A DNA stretch of 64,000 nucleotides from Aegilops tauschii subsp. strangulata (GCF_002575655.3 NC_053039.3:376627633-376691632); one strand, 5' to 3'; counted from the stretch's first letter, positions 21,814-33,328 are shown. The notes: generated from the letters alone by a model not told the origin. Made by a program: numbers and translations.

Positions 21814-24800
21814 CTAAGAGTTAAGATGCTTGCTGGTCGAAGCTTCTGGTTCATCCCTCTCCGCTCCTCCGGCTGTTCCTATGACCTGGAAGGTTGACGA
21901 TTTCCAATCAATGCCGCTTAAAGCTTCAAATTGAGCCGCCTCGTCAATTAACCCGGCCGGGTCAACTTCTGGGGCGAAGGTATGCTTACGAGTCGGAGGG
22001 ATCAAGCTGATTGCTTCGTAGTGTGGAGTGGGGATCCTCTGATTCTCCGAGTCATAACCCGGCTGATACTCGGTAAGATCGGTGTCGTTCCCAATCAAGG
22101 TAGCCACCGGGCGCACGCTCTTCACACAGGCAGCAAAGTCTTGTTGATCGAAGGGTGTACCGTCTTCCTTCAGACTGGGGTATCCAAGTGCAATCTCCGC
22201 CAGGTCTAGCTCTGGTAGGAAGGCTTTAGCCCGGCTCAGAGCAGCTATGGCTCCGGCTCTTGCAGAGGCCCGTCGCAGCTCTTGGAAACGCTGAGGAAGA
22301 ATGGCCAGCCGGCGAAGTACGTCCGCCAGGTGAGTCGGAACCTCATTGGACAGGGCCACAACGGCCAAGGCGCGCTGTGACCCGGTGTAGAGTTGTTCCA
22401 CCAAAGTGTACACGGCCTTTAGCTTGGTCAACACATTTTGGTTGAGGTTGGCGCTTCTGGGACCTGTTTTACAACGTCAGGTAAGCCGCTAGCAATGATG
22501 GGAATTATGAGACATAAAGACTGTAAACTTGTTCCAAGCATGCAGAATGACTTACCGAAGATTGCGGCGACCATCTGTGACACATGGCGCTTTAAGCCGG
22601 AGAGTTCGGCGGTTCTCTCCGTCAGAGCCGCCTCCGCCTGTTCGGCCCGGCTTACCAGAGCAGCCTTCTCTTCGGCCCAAGTCTTCCTTTCAGTTTCAAA
22701 CTTCTTCTTGAGCTTCTCTTGTGCAGCAACACTGAATGCGAATTTGGCGTTGGCCTTCCGGGTCTCAGTCTCCCGAGTCTTCATGCGGTTCTTCAGTTCA
22801 GAGAGTTCAGCTTCAAATTTTTTGCCAGCGGCCTGTACAAATTCCGGGTTATAGTATGAGTGGTTGTTATGCAATCTTAAAGTCCCAAGCACTTTCCAAG
22901 CAAAGACACTTGGCACTTGGGGGCTAATGTATGCTGAATGGTTCTATCTACAAATTGCTGGTTCATGAAAGTAAGCCGGAAGTTATGTCTACAACATATT
23001 CTATCATAAGTAGTAGACTTGGGGGCTAAGATGACTATGCAGTAAGCAAGAGAGTGGTACCTCAGACTTCTGCTGTATCTGCTTCACCATGTCAATCTCC
23101 AGGTCTCGGCTGTTGTGCACCTGATTGACATAGCCGGAGATGATCTCTCCAATGCTCAAGTTAGCATAGTTGGTGATGTCCAGCTTGGCCTTGCGGCGCT
23201 CTAGCAACTCTTCCTTGGCAGAGCATTTAGCCAGCGCGGTGGGTCTCCCCGGCTCGACAAACTCCGTCCGGGTGATTACCACGTCCGGGTCATCGGCCGG
23301 CTGAGCCGGGCTGGAGATCTCCGGGTTAGCAGAAGTCTCTGTGATTGGCTCGTCGGTTGGAGCGGTGGCTTCAGGAGCAGAGGCAGCGGGCGGCTCTTGA
23401 GCTAAAGCCTCCGGTTCAGTCAGGACCGGCTCTTCGACCAGCTTATTCTTCTTCGCTCTCTTACTGAGCTTTGCTTGAGCACTGAAAGGACAAAAGGTTA
23501 GTACAAAAGCATGAGTAAGATAAGTACAACATAAGATGATCATCATTACCCGGGTGCGGTCTTGAAAGCCGGCAGGGTAGATTGCATAGAATCACCAGAG
23601 GAAGGTGAAGTTTCCTGATAATTGGAATCAGACGAATTGAGCGGTTGACGAGTGACACCCGCTAAAGGATGACAAGGGTATAAGTTGGAGGTAACCTCAG
23701 TCCGGCGCTTTCTTGATGCCTCGGGTAAGCCGGAGGAGAGGTCTGCATCCTTGCTGGCCCGGGTTTGCCTCCGGCTCTCATGAATCTGTTGCTTCAAAAG
23801 AAATTGAGGATCTTGATAAGCTAAAGGATGCGAAAAGCTTACTTTCCGGGTTACTCTTCGGACTTTCAGCCTTGGCAAGGGGTCCGAGTCGGAGGAAAGT
23901 ATAGTTACCTCTTCAGTTACCGAGTTACTCGCTCCGGTGTCATCCTGTGGATAATCAAGTTAATAAGATGGTCAAAAGACAGATGAAAAGCGGAAACAAT
24001 AGAAGAGTCTAAGGGGTTAAGGATTACCTCTGACTCGGAGCTATCATCCAGCTGAAGCAGCTCTGAGGCGGTAGGCTTGCTTCCCTTTTTTCGGGGAGCG
24101 GCTCTCCTGGCGGCTTTCTTAGCCTTTCTGGCTTTTTTAGCCGCCTCATGGTCATACTTGACCTTCCAGAACTTATCATCAGCCTGAAAAATACAATGAA
24201 GACTTCTTAAGGTTCAGATAAAAACTATTTAAGGAGAAAATAAGGTGTTCAAATCAGTGGCTTACCGCTGGGGCTGGGTTAGTCTTGCAGAAGGGGCTTA
24301 AGCCGGTCCTCCCGCAGTCTGTCAAGCTCTGATTCAAGAGGGACTTGGTCATGTCGTCAACAACGTCTTCAGGTAGATCGTTGCGGCTGTGTCGCAGAGG
24401 GTCATCTTTCCGGCCCGTGTAATCACACATTAAGCCGGGGCGGCGGCTCAAGGGGATCACCCGCCAAGAAATCCAAACCCGGACCAGATCAATGCCGTTG
24501 AGGCCGTTTCCCAGGAGAGCCTTGATCTTATTGATGGTGGGGATCAGAGGTTGACGCTCGGCTTGAGTTAGCTTATCCGGCAGGGGGTGACTTGGCTCCA
24601 GACGCAGGGCACGAAAGCCGGGCAGAGGGCTCTCGTCAGCCGGTGAAGTATCCTGGCAGTAGAACCACGTCTGGTTCCAGTCCTTTGGATGGCTTGGTGG
24701 CTCAGCATAAGGAAAGAGGCAGTCTCTCCGGCGTTGAATGGAGATTCCACCAAGTTCCAGGCTTGGCCCGTTGGCGCACTCATTCTGGCGGTTCAGATAA

Positions 24801-25126
24801 AATAGCTCTCTAAAGAGCAGCAGGCTGGGCTCTTCTCCAAGATAGACTTCGCAGAATACTTGAAAGTTGCAAATATTTGACACGGAATTGGGTCCTATGT
24901 CTTGCGGCCGCAGATCAAAGAAATTCAGCACATCTCTAAAGAATTTTGAGCCGGGCGGTGCGAAGCCTCGGCTCATGTGATCAGCAAATATCACCACGTC
25001 ACCATCCCTTGGTTGCGGTCTCTCCTCCGATGGGTCAGGGGCACGATAAGACATGATTTCCTTCTTGGGCAAGTAACCCGTCTTTACGAAATCAGCTAGA
25101 GTGTCGTCGGTGACATTGGATCTCAT
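21814..25126 (-). CDS. Antisense six-exon gene of the Tat element (Transposase_28-like N-terminus, coiled coil)
   Basis: Minus-strand exons: 25126-24266, 24183-24028, 23944-23550, 23481-23061, 22832-22556, 22463-21814. All five introns are GT-AG (for example donor GTAAGT at 22555) and 68-228 bp long. Phases agree at every junction (0, 0, 2, 0, 1), giving 2760 coding bases, 919 residues and a stop, with no internal stop. Exon 1 resembles the putative gypsy-type Transposase_28 family (ADHMSRGFAPPGSKFF, FEV-like VFCEVYLGEEPS). Exon 2 is Lys/Arg/Ala-rich and could be a nuclear localisation signal. Exon 4 is Pro/Glu-rich. Exon 5 is a strong coiled coil. Exon 6 is acidic at the end. Antisense extra ORFs before the 3' LTR are known in Tat elements. 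Function is unknown; a Gag-like, regulatory or scaffold role would be a guess. Confidence 0.75.
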
Positions 25127-25139
25127 CCAGTTGCACGTG

Positions 25140-25199
25140 CTAGAGGAAGAACAGTGGAACCCTAATGCGGATCTACGGTGGAGAGGTGCAGGGACTTAC
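25140..25199 (-). other. Candidate 5'-UTR intron of the antisense gene
   Basis: On the minus strand CACCT|GTAAGT marks a strong donor at 25199. A pyrimidine tract, TTCTTCCTCTAG, gives an acceptor at 25141-25140, 14 bases before the ATG at 25126. At 60 bp it is short for a plant intron, so it is less certain than the coding introns. Confidence 0.45.
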
Positions 25200-25380
25200 A
25201 GGTGCGGAGTTAAGGCGGGGGTTCGTCGCGTTTCTCTGGTCACGTCAGGTTGATGCAGCGGCCTGAGTTGGTGAAGATGAGGAAACCCGCGGCGGCGGCG
25301 GCAGAGCTCAGGCGGCAGCAGAGTGGCGAGAGGAGGAAGAAGATGGAGGCGACGAGTGACTGGAGGCTCATGGGCCGGGC

Positions 25381-25388
25381 TATTTATA
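25381..25388 (-). promoter_or_regulatory. TATA box of the antisense gene
   Basis: TATAAATA on the minus strand in the context CCTTATAAATAGCCCGG, about 255 bp upstream of the antisense ATG. A C/T-rich leader follows (CTCCATCTTCTTCCTCC). It is separate from the LTR promoter and points the other way. Confidence 0.6.
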
Positions 25389-25532
25389 AGGTGAAGCCCA
25401 TAAGTGGGCGCGAGAAACGAGGAGGTCACGGCGTGATTATCTCGCCAGAGAAGCGCCTCGATTTTCGGGATGACCATTAAAGATAAGATCCGTTGGGATT
25501 CAACGGAATAAAGAAATGAACTTAATGGAAGA

Positions 25533-25574
25533 TGACGTCATGGCGGGTTATCAAGAATCCAGAAGATGACGTCA
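25533..25574. promoter_or_regulatory. Paired TGACGTCA sites upstream of the antisense TATA
   Basis: The palindrome TGACGTCA, the consensus for TGA/CREB-type bZIP proteins, occurs at 25533-25540 and again at 25567-25574. Each lies in the longer repeated context GAAGATGACGTCA(T/C)GGCGGGTTA. The 34-bp spacing and the position 145-190 bp upstream of the antisense TATA box suggest an enhancer. The sites also lie just before the sense 3' LTR. Confidence 0.5.
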
Positions 25575-25671
25575 CGGCGGGTTAAAACCTTCGCACAGAT
25601 GTAAGCCGGAAAATTTTCTTTCAAGGGGATTGAAGATTGACATGAACCGGTTCAAATCAATTTGGGCCTAA

Positions 25672-26192
25672 TGTTGAGGATATAACCATTAGAGTCACCT
25701 GCCCAGGAGGGGCCGGGTTACTCATAATGGTCATCACGCGAAGCCCATCACCAAGCTTGAAGACGGCGGGCCAAAGATGGGCTTAAGACCTAGAGATGGC
25801 TTAAGGCCCGTAGTTACAAACCGCCGTCATGACAAGACTTGTAGTGTAAGGCAAGAATAGTTAGGAGTCCGAGCCGGACACTGTTATGAGCCGGCCGGGA
25901 CTCTGAGAGCCGCTGGGCGTCAACCTCCCTATATAAAGGGACGACCCGGCGGCGGTTCAGGGACAAGTAAGATCAGATCGATAACCAGACAGGGCGGTTT
26001 AGCTCCTGGTCGTCGAAACCTCAAGTAATACAACCTCAACTGGACATAGGCTTTTACCTTCACCGTAAGGGGCCGAACCAGTATAACCCTCGTGTTCCTT
26101 GTCCCGTTAACCCCTTTAAGCTTCCTAGCTGCGATGGCTCCACGACTAAGTCCTAGCTCAAGGACATCTGCCGTGACAATTCCACGACAACA
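25672..26192 (+). repeat. 3' LTR of the Tat element
   Basis: The 521-bp LTR has ends TGTTGAGG … CGACAACA with the inverted pair TGTTG/CAACA. A purine-leaning tract (TTTGGGCCTAA) precedes it. The right end is supported by the chromovirus LTR, where the same flank GGGGTGTCCC continues after CCCTGCA instead. No second copy of this LTR is in the window. Confidence 0.8.
25930..25937 (+). promoter_or_regulatory. TATA box in the Tat LTR
   Basis: TATATAAA in the context CTCCCTATATAAAGGGACG, in the middle of the LTR, on the sense strand. Confidence 0.7.
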
Positions 26193-27916
26193 GGGGTGTC
26201 CCAACTTAGCACATTATAAGCTCTCACGGTCAACGAAGGATAAACCTTATCCCGGGAAGACCCGATCAGTCTCCGAATCCCGGTTTACAAGACATTTCGA
26301 CAATGGTAAAACAAGACCAGCAAGACCACCCGCCGTGCCGACAAAACCCGATAGGAGCTGCACATATCTCATTCTCAGGGCACACCGGATGAGACAGGCT
26401 ACGAGTAAAACCCGCCCTCAAGTTTCCCCGAGGTGGCCCCGCAGGCGGCTCGGTTTGGACCAACACTCGAAGGAGCACTGGCCCGGGGGGGGGGGGGGTT
26501 AAAATAAAGATGACCCTCGGGCTCGCGAAAACCCAAGGGAAAAAGGCTTAGGTAGGCAAATGGTAAAACCAAGGTTGGGCCTTGCTGGAGGTGTTTTATT
26601 CAAGGCGAACTGTCCAGGGGGTCCCATAAATCACCCAACCGCGTTAGGAACGCAAACTCAAGGAACATAATACCGGTATGACGGAAACTAGGGCGGCAAG
26701 AGTGGAACAAAACACCAGGCATGGACTTAAACGAGCATGGCACAATGGAACAAAATGAAGAGCATCTCGAGATGAACATTTCGATATATCATGCACGCAA
26801 AATGGAGCAGTATGCGATGAGATATGATGCAATGAACATGAGCACATAATGCAATATCCTCGGGACTTGGCAGAAAACAAGGGGGGGGGGGAAGTCAACC
26901 TCTCCAGATCGGATCGGACACGGAAGCCGAGGCGGTCGGGATTCCTGCCAGAGATCGAGCGCGCGGCGACCGGAGATGAAGGAGAGGCGACGGGGCCGGA
27001 GCGGAGAGGGAGGAGACCTCGCCGGAGATGGCGTGGTGGAGGCGGCGGGGTTGGTGACGGCGCGGTGGTCGGCGGAGTCGAGGCAGCGGCGAACGGCGCG
27101 ACGACGGCGGGGTCGGCGACGGCAGCTCGGGGCGCGGCGCCGGCGGAGGAGTGGGAGGACGAGGGCGGCGGCGCGGGGCGCGGGAGCTTCGGGCGCGTGC
27201 GCGACGGTCGGGCTCCGCGGGCCAGACGCGGGCCTCGCAGGCCGGCGGCGGTGGGGCGGCGGCGGAGACACGTGTCGCGCCCCGATTGGTCGGGCGCGGC
27301 AGCAGGATTCGTCCGGCGCGCGGAGGGAGCGGGGCTAGGGCTTTCGGGACCCGGGATTTCGGAGGGGATCACATACTTATAGGTAGAGGGAGCTAGGAGG
27401 CTCCAAATGGAGTGCGGTTTGCGCCCACACGATCGTGATCGAACGACCGAGAGCATGGAAGGGTGTTAGATGGGTTATTTGACTGATTGGAGGGGGGTTT
27501 TGCTGCAACACACAAAAATCCTTTGCGGTTACCCGGTTAACCGTTGGAGCACCAATCGACCTCCAAATGGAACGAAACTTGACAGGTGGTCTACCGGTGG
27601 TATACCAAGGCCACTTGGCAAGCCTCGGTCCATTCCGAGAACGTTTAACACCCGCTCATGAAAAGAAATAAGAGGGGTGCGCCGGTGTACGTGGGAGTGT
27701 CGGATTGCAAAACGGACAACGGGGAAAATGCTCGGATGCATAAGACGAACACGTATGCAAATGAGATGCACATGATGACATGATATGAGATGCATAACAT
27801 GAACAAAATGCAAAACGAAAAATGAAACCCGACCACGAAGGGAATATCATAACACATAGCCGAAAATGGCAAGAGTTGGAGTTACAAATTTGGAAAGTTA
27901 CATCCGGGGTGTTACA
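26193..27916 (-). repeat. 3' LTR of the chromovirus, interrupted and deleted
   Basis: On the minus strand it starts TGTAACACCCCGGATG at 27916 and matches 34113-37594 of the other LTR closely. It lacks the segment equivalent to 34643-36367 (1725 bp); the junction falls at 26722/26723, after CCAGGCAT. It also lacks the end beyond 26193, where the Tat element sits. The GC-rich open frames near 26780-27380 on either strand are LTR sequence, not genes. Confidence 0.9.
27374..27381 (-). promoter_or_regulatory. TATA-like box in the chromovirus 3' LTR
   Basis: TATAAGTA on the minus strand, about 540 bp into the LTR. The same site is found at 37053-37060 in the 5' LTR. Confidence 0.5.
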
Positions 27917-27952
27917 ACACTCCACCACTACGAGAGGATCTCGTCCCGAGAT

Positions 27953-29017
27953 CTAGGACTGAAAGAACTCTGGATATTCGGAACGGAGGTGGTCCTCGCG
28001 TTCCCAGGTGGCTTCTTGGTCGGAATGGTGCGACCACTTCACTTTCAGGAATTTGATTGACTTGTTGCGAGTCTTGCGCTCAGTTTCTTCAAGAATAGCA
28101 ACGGGGTGCTCATGATAAGACATATCTTCTTGGAGGTCAATCTCTTCGAAGTTGATGGTGCGCTCAGGCGTCTTGAAGCACTTGCGAAGCTGATACACGT
28201 GGAACACATCGTGCACGTTCGCGAAGTTGGAGGGAAGCTCAAGTTGATAGGCTAGGTCGCCTCTTTTGCCAATGATCTTGAAAGGACCCACGTATCTAGG
28301 GGCAAGCTTCCCTTTGATACCGAAGCGATGAGTGCCTTTCATTGGAGAGACGCGGAGGTAGACATGGTCTCCGATCTCGAAAGCCATGTCACGGTGCTTA
28401 CTATCATAGTAACTCTTCTGGCGCGATTGCGCGGCTTTGAGATTTTCACGGATGACTTTACACATTTCTTCAGCCTCTGTGATTAAGTCATTGCCAAGAA
28501 GTTGGGGTTCACCAGTCTCTGACCAACTGAGAGGAGTATGGCACTTTCTGCCATATAGAATGTCGAATGGGGCCTTGCCCGAACTCGCTTGGAAGGTGTT
28601 GTTGTAGGAGAATTCGGCATATGGAAGACAATCTTCCCATTTAATGCCAAAGGAAATGACACAAGCCCTGAGCATATCTTCAAGGATTTGATTGACTCGC
28701 TCGACTTGGCCACTAGTTTGAGGATGGAAAGCTGTGCTGAAGCGAATGTTGGTGCCCATGGCCTTCTGGATGGAGTCTCGGAACTTAGAAGTGAAAATGC
28801 TTCCACGATCTGAAGATATCAATTGTGGAATGTCGTGCAAGGAGACAATCCTGGAGGTGTATAGCTCTGCCAACTGAGCTGCTGTGATAGATTCTTTGAT
28901 TGGAAGGAAATGAGCCACTTTAGTAAGCTTGTCAATGACAACGAAGATAGCATCATTTCCGCGCTTGGACTTTGGAAATCCAGTGACGAAGTCCATTTCG
29001 ATATGATCAAACTTCCA
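27953..29017 (-). pseudogene. Chromovirus integrase core and chromodomain-like end
   Basis: Integrase inserts the element DNA into chromatin, and the C-terminal chromodomain of chromoviruses directs it to particular histone marks. The open frame from 28996 begins MDFVTGFPKSKRG. It keeps the three catalytic residues: Asp in MDFVTG, Asp in LISSDRGSIF and Glu in SGQVERVNQ. After the GPF-like region (PRYVGPFKIIGKRG) the end reads HPVAILEETERKTRNKS … FLKVKWSHHSDQEATWE, a chromodomain pattern. It is separated from the rest of pol only by the stop at about 29018 (IP followed by TAA, TGG), where other elements have a Glu codon. Confidence 0.88.
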
Positions 29018-31604
29018 TTATGGGATAGCAAGAGGTTGGAGGAGACCAGCTGGTCGTTGGTGTTCTGCTTTCACCCTTCGACAGACATCACATTCATTCA
29101 CGAATTTAGCGATTTCTCGCTTCATTCGAGTCCACCAATACGACTGCTTGAGGTCATGGTACATCTTCGTACTTCCAGGATGAATGGAAAGAAGAGAATT
29201 GTGTGCCTCGTTCATAATGACTTTCCTTAGATCACCTTTAGGAACCACAATCCGGTCCTCGAAGAATAAAGTGTCTTTGTCATCAATGCGATAGCACTTG
29301 TATTTGGAAAGACCCTTGTCGATACCACGTTTCACCTTCTTCACCATGGTATCCAGGAGTTGTGCCTCACGAATTTGATCTTCCAAAGTAAGAGAGACTA
29401 TGAGGTTGGCAAGAAAGCCTTGAGGAACAACTTGGAGATTCAGCTTGCGGAAAGCTTCACAAAGATCCGGTTGAAATGGCTTGAGGATTAAGCTGTTGCA
29501 ATAAGCCTTCCTGCTCAAAGCATCTGCAATGACATTGGCCTTGCCTGGAGTATATTCAATACTCGGATTGTACTCTTGAATCATTTCGACCCATCGAGTT
29601 TGTCTGAGATTGAGGTTTGGCTGAGTGAAGATGTACTTGAGACTCTTGTGATCGGTGAATATGTCCACTTTTCTTCCCAACAAGAGATGTCTCCATGTTA
29701 TTAATGCATGGTCAACTGCCGCCAACTCAAGACCGTGAGTGGGGTAGTTCTTTTCGTTGGGCTTCAACTAACGAGAGGTATAGGCCACAACTTTCTTCTC
29801 TTGCATTAACACAGCACCGAGACCTTGAAGAGAAGCATCACAGAAAACTTCGAATGGCTTGGATTCGTCAGGAGGAGTTAAGACAGGAGCTGTGACGAGT
29901 TTCTCTTTGAGAGTTTTGAAAGCAACGTCACACTCAGGAGTCCAGACATACTTCACATGCTTCTGGAGGAGGTTGGAAAGAGGCTTTGCAATCTTAGAGA
30001 AATTCTCAACGAATCTTCGGCAATAGCTTGCAAGACTCAGAAAGCTGCGAAGCTGCTTGACATTCTGAGGAGGTTCCCAATTCACAATTGCGGACACCTT
30101 CTCGGGATTAACAGCGATGCCCTTGGCGGAGATGATATGACCAAGGTAAAGAACTTCATCAAGCCAAAACTCACATTTAGAAAACTTCGCATAGAATTGA
30201 TACTCTCTGAGCTTGTCGAGCACCAATCGCAAATTTTGGCATGATCCTTCTTATTCTTGGAGAAGACCAAGATATCATCGAGATACACCAGGACGAATTC
30301 ATTGGTATAGGGGTTGAAGATGAAATTCATCATTCGAGAGAATGTTGGAGGAGCATTGACAAGGCCGAAAGACATGACAGTATATTCATAAGAACCAAAG
30401 CTTGTTCTAAATGCTGTCTTGGGAATATCTTCTTCATGAATGCGAATCTGATGATAACCCATTCGAAGGTCAAGCTTGGAGAATACTTTAGCACCTTTAA
30501 GTTGCTCGAATAGCTCATTGATGTTGGGAAGTGGATACTGTTCTTAATTGTCTTCTTGTTCAATGGACGGTAGTCGACACAGAGTCGGTCCGTGCCATCC
30601 TTCTTCTGGACAAAAAGAACACCACAACCCCATGGAGATGAACTCGGTCTGATCAAACCCAGACGCTCTTGTTCATCGAGCTGTTTCTTCAATTCCTTCA
30701 GCTCCTTGGGTCCAAGCTTGTAAAGACGCTTGCAAACGGGTTTCGTGCCAGGCTCAAGATCGATAACGAACTCAACTGGCCGGTGCGTAGGCATACCCGG
30801 AAGCTCTTCTGGAAAGACATCTTGGTACTCACAAACGACTGGAATTTGAGAAATAGCATCCAACTCGCCTTTCTCATTGAGAGAAAACAACCGAATGGTC
30901 TCGTCACGAGCGGCATAGAGGATAACATCCTTAGAAGAGTGTGTCAATTGAATTTCCCTGGCGGCACAATCAAGTTGAGCCTTGTGCTTAGAAAGCCAGT
31001 CCATCCCGAGAATTAGATCAATATCCGAGTCACCAAGGACAATTGGTTTAGACAGAAATTTATAGTCGCCCATCTTGATACTGACATTCGGAACCAACAT
31101 GGTAGATCTCAAACGCTTAGCCAGAGAAATAACTTGCATTGCTCTAGGTAATTCCTCTGTGTCAAAATTGTGCTTCGATGCAAAAGGATATGACATGAAA
31201 GAATGCGATGCACCGGTATCAAATAAGACTTTTGCAGGAATATCATTAACTGAGAGATTACCCATTATCACATCAGTAGATTCCTCCGCTTGAGTTGCAT
31301 TCATCATGTTCACCTTTGCAGACTTGGGATTATGCTTGACCACTGCATTGCTGGAAGATCTCACAGGAGGAGGAGGCGGAAGGCGCCTTTGGTTGAAGCA
31401 CTTGTTAGCATAGTGACCTTTCTGCTGACACTTGTTGCAAGTCACCTCTGAGAGTGGACGGTGATAAGGAGCATTCGACTTTGGAGCTTTATTCTGAGAT
31501 TTGTTCTGATAGCCAGGGTTGGGTGGGTGGGAAGATCCATGGCCACCTTTGCTCTTCTGCTAGAAAGGCTGACGAAACGGAGGAGGAGGAGGCAACCAGA
31601 ACTT
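29018..31604 (-). pseudogene. Chromovirus protease, reverse transcriptase, RNase H, integrase zinc site
   Basis: Reading down the minus strand: a CCHC knuckle [14 protein letters not shown] (31440), protease with [13 protein letters not shown] (31220), and RT with [35 protein letters not shown] and the catalytic [10 protein letters not shown] (30290). RNase H follows ([39 protein letters not shown]). The integrase zinc site is H-x-H … CDVC near 29090. Breaks: stops at about 31605 and 31560, frameshifts near 30545 and 30235, and a TAG at 29768 where CAG is expected (TSR then LKPNEKNY). All active-site residues I could check survive. Confidence 0.9.
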
Positions 31605-32402
31605 CTATTGCTTAGCAGCCACTAGTGAGGAAGAAGAAGACTGAACTGCGTCCCTGACTCTCTTCTTAGAAGCCTCACACTTGAGCTGAGCAGCCTCTTG
31701 CTTCAGTGCCATATTGTAGAAATCATCATACTTGGTCGGCTCAAAAAGCACGAGAGGTAATTGCAGATCTTCTCTAAGGCCAACTCTGAATTGATAGATC
31801 ATGCTCTTCTCATCAGGAACGTCTTGCTTAGCGAAGCGAGCGAGTTTCTGAAACTGAGTATTGTATTGATACACGGACATGCTGCCTTGCTTGAGATTGC
31901 GGAACTCCTCACGCTTGCTCTCAACAACACTTTGTGGAATGTGGTGAGCTTTGAAGTCTCGGCGGAAATCATCCCAGGTAATCACACGACCTCCTCTGGA
32001 ATCTTTGTATTGTTGATACCACTCGGCAACTTGATCCTTGAGTTGAAAAGAAGAGAACTTGACAAAGTCCTCAGGCCTGACATTGCTACATTCAAAATGC
32101 TTGTTGATGTCCACGAGCCAATCGTCGGCGTCTATGGCCTCGGCACAGTAGCTGAAAGACTTCGGCTGATTTGCGAGGAACTGGTTGAGGGTAGCGAAGT
32201 GAGGCTGATTGTTGCCTTGGCCTTGATTTCCTTGATTGTCTTGCCCTTGGGTGCGTTCTTGCAAGAGTTGCAAAATCATCTGAGCATTGGCGTGGGTGGC
32301 TGCCATGATAGCTTGCCATGCCTCTGGAGGCGGAGGTGGTGGCGGAGGGTTCGCCTGACTCCCCTCATTGCGTTCCGGATTCTGACGCGTTGGCGGAGCC
32401 AT
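31605..32402 (-). CDS. Chromovirus Gag N-terminal part
   Basis: Gag forms the virus-like particle that packages element RNA. The start ATG at 32402 (MAPPTRQNPERNEG) is chosen over the upstream in-frame ATGs at 32498 and 32438 because this start is typical of related gags and follows the long leader. A Pro run and Gln/Asn-rich linker precede the retrotransposon gag domain (ADDWLVDINKHFECSNVR … VAEWYQQYKD … FRRDFKAHHIP), with the conserved QGSMSVYQYNTQFQKLARF. The frame stops at 31605 before the zinc knuckle, where the parent would continue into pol, so the product would be truncated. Confidence 0.8.
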   Translation of the reverse strand: MAPPTRQNPERNEGSQANPPPPPPPPEAWQAIMAATHANAQMILQLLQERTQGQDNQGNQGQGNNQPHFATLNQFLANQPKSFSYCAEAIDADDWLVDINKHFECSNVRPEDFVKFSSFQLKDQVAEWYQQYKDSRGGRVITWDDFRRDFKAHHIPQSVVESKREEFRNLKQGSMSVYQYNTQFQKLARFAKQDVPDEKSMIYQFRVGLREDLQLPLVLFEPTKYDDFYNMALKQEAAQLKCEASKKRVRDAVQSSSSSLVAAKQ

Positions 32403-33311
32403 CCTGAAGAGGGTGACATCCATTAGCATATTGATAGACAGATAGGCAAGTTGAATCAATAGATAGAAATTGCAACATATAGTCTTCACAATAAACATTC
32501 AAACGAGGATGAACGAATGAATTCCATAGTAAATCATCACACTTCCATTAAGGTGAGAAGCCACTTGATAAGAGATTGATGAATAAAATAAAAAGGTATG
32601 ACTGGAACAAATAAGTGGTAAGGATTACCCAATCACAAACCAAATATCTGCGGGAAGAAATGCTAAGAGCTACTTGAATCCCACCTATAAACTCCCGAAA
32701 CTTTCTGGTTATGTAATCTGGTGTTGGGGATACAGGGGACACAAAATATATCACCCAAACTAGCAATCCCTAGATCCAGCTGTATCCATCCGTCAACACA
32801 TAACCAAGAAACCTTCGGAAATCGTGAACCTCAACCTTTGAAAAGCTTCCATTATACGAGTTATGGCAATACTCCCGAACTCCCGCCCCAGTACTGGGTG
32901 GCGTCGAGGTGATCTCACCAACAACTGCATAAAAGAGATTTTCGATGTCGGCGAAACTCAGGTATTCCAGAACTGCAACGATAAAATTGTGACGACAACA
33001 CCTCGGAGCTCAACTCCCAGGGACACTGCCACAACCCCTAAATGTCAGGAGGCACCAAGAACAATGTTCTCGTCACAAAACCATCGGAACGATTCCAAGA
33101 TACCCGCGTGATCCTAAATTTTTTTTAGTGAAATTTGAGGAGAGAAGAGTCAAAACTTCTACGTCAGGAGACCTCACCAGAGCGCGAAGGGACTGAGGAG
33201 TAAAAAGAATCCTACTCTCCGATATATATAATCCTAAGACTCGAAACATTTTTGTTCTAGACTCAACAACGCTAGCGATTCGATCAAGCAGGGGGCTCCT
33301 AAGTCGGGGAT
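32403..33311 (-). other. Chromovirus 5' leader
   Basis: About 0.9 kb between the primer-binding site and gag. It has only short open frames and no domain. Long leaders are usual in this group and would hold packaging signals, which cannot be recognised by eye. Confidence 0.6.
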
Positions 33312-33326
33312 GGCTCTGATTACCAA
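33312..33326 (-). promoter_or_regulatory. Primer-binding site (initiator tRNA-Met type)
   Basis: On the minus strand TTGGTAATCAGAGCC lies two bases from the LTR end. It resembles TGGTATCAGAGC, the complement of the plant initiator tRNA-Met 3' end, with one extra A. Confidence 0.7.
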
Positions 33327-33328
33327 CT

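Larger units (their letters stand above)
17862..26192 (+). mobile_element. Tat-lineage gypsy retrotransposon, 5'-truncated
   Basis: A gypsy element missing its 5' LTR, gag, protease and the first part of the reverse transcriptase. The remaining order is RT, RNase H, a second (archaeal-type) RNase H, integrase, a long non-coding spacer, an antisense spliced gene and the 3' LTR. The second RNase H is diagnostic of the Tat group among plant Ty3/gypsy elements. Its 3' LTR ends inside the chromovirus LTR at 26192: the same host sequence continues unbroken at 34111-34120. Confidence 0.88.

Noticed and set aside
22438..22854. Plus-strand frame of 138 codons
   Set aside because: It is the complement of the coiled-coil exon of the antisense gene, which has splice sites and phase agreement.
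25196..25477. Minus-strand 93-codon frame upstream of the antisense gene
   Set aside because: It spans the TATA box, leader and donor site of the antisense gene, so it is better read as promoter and 5'-UTR.
26789..27456. Overlapping GC-rich frames of 120-270 codons on both strands, repeated at 36372-37075
   Set aside because: They lie inside the chromovirus LTR and are open in several frames because of high GC and few stop codons.
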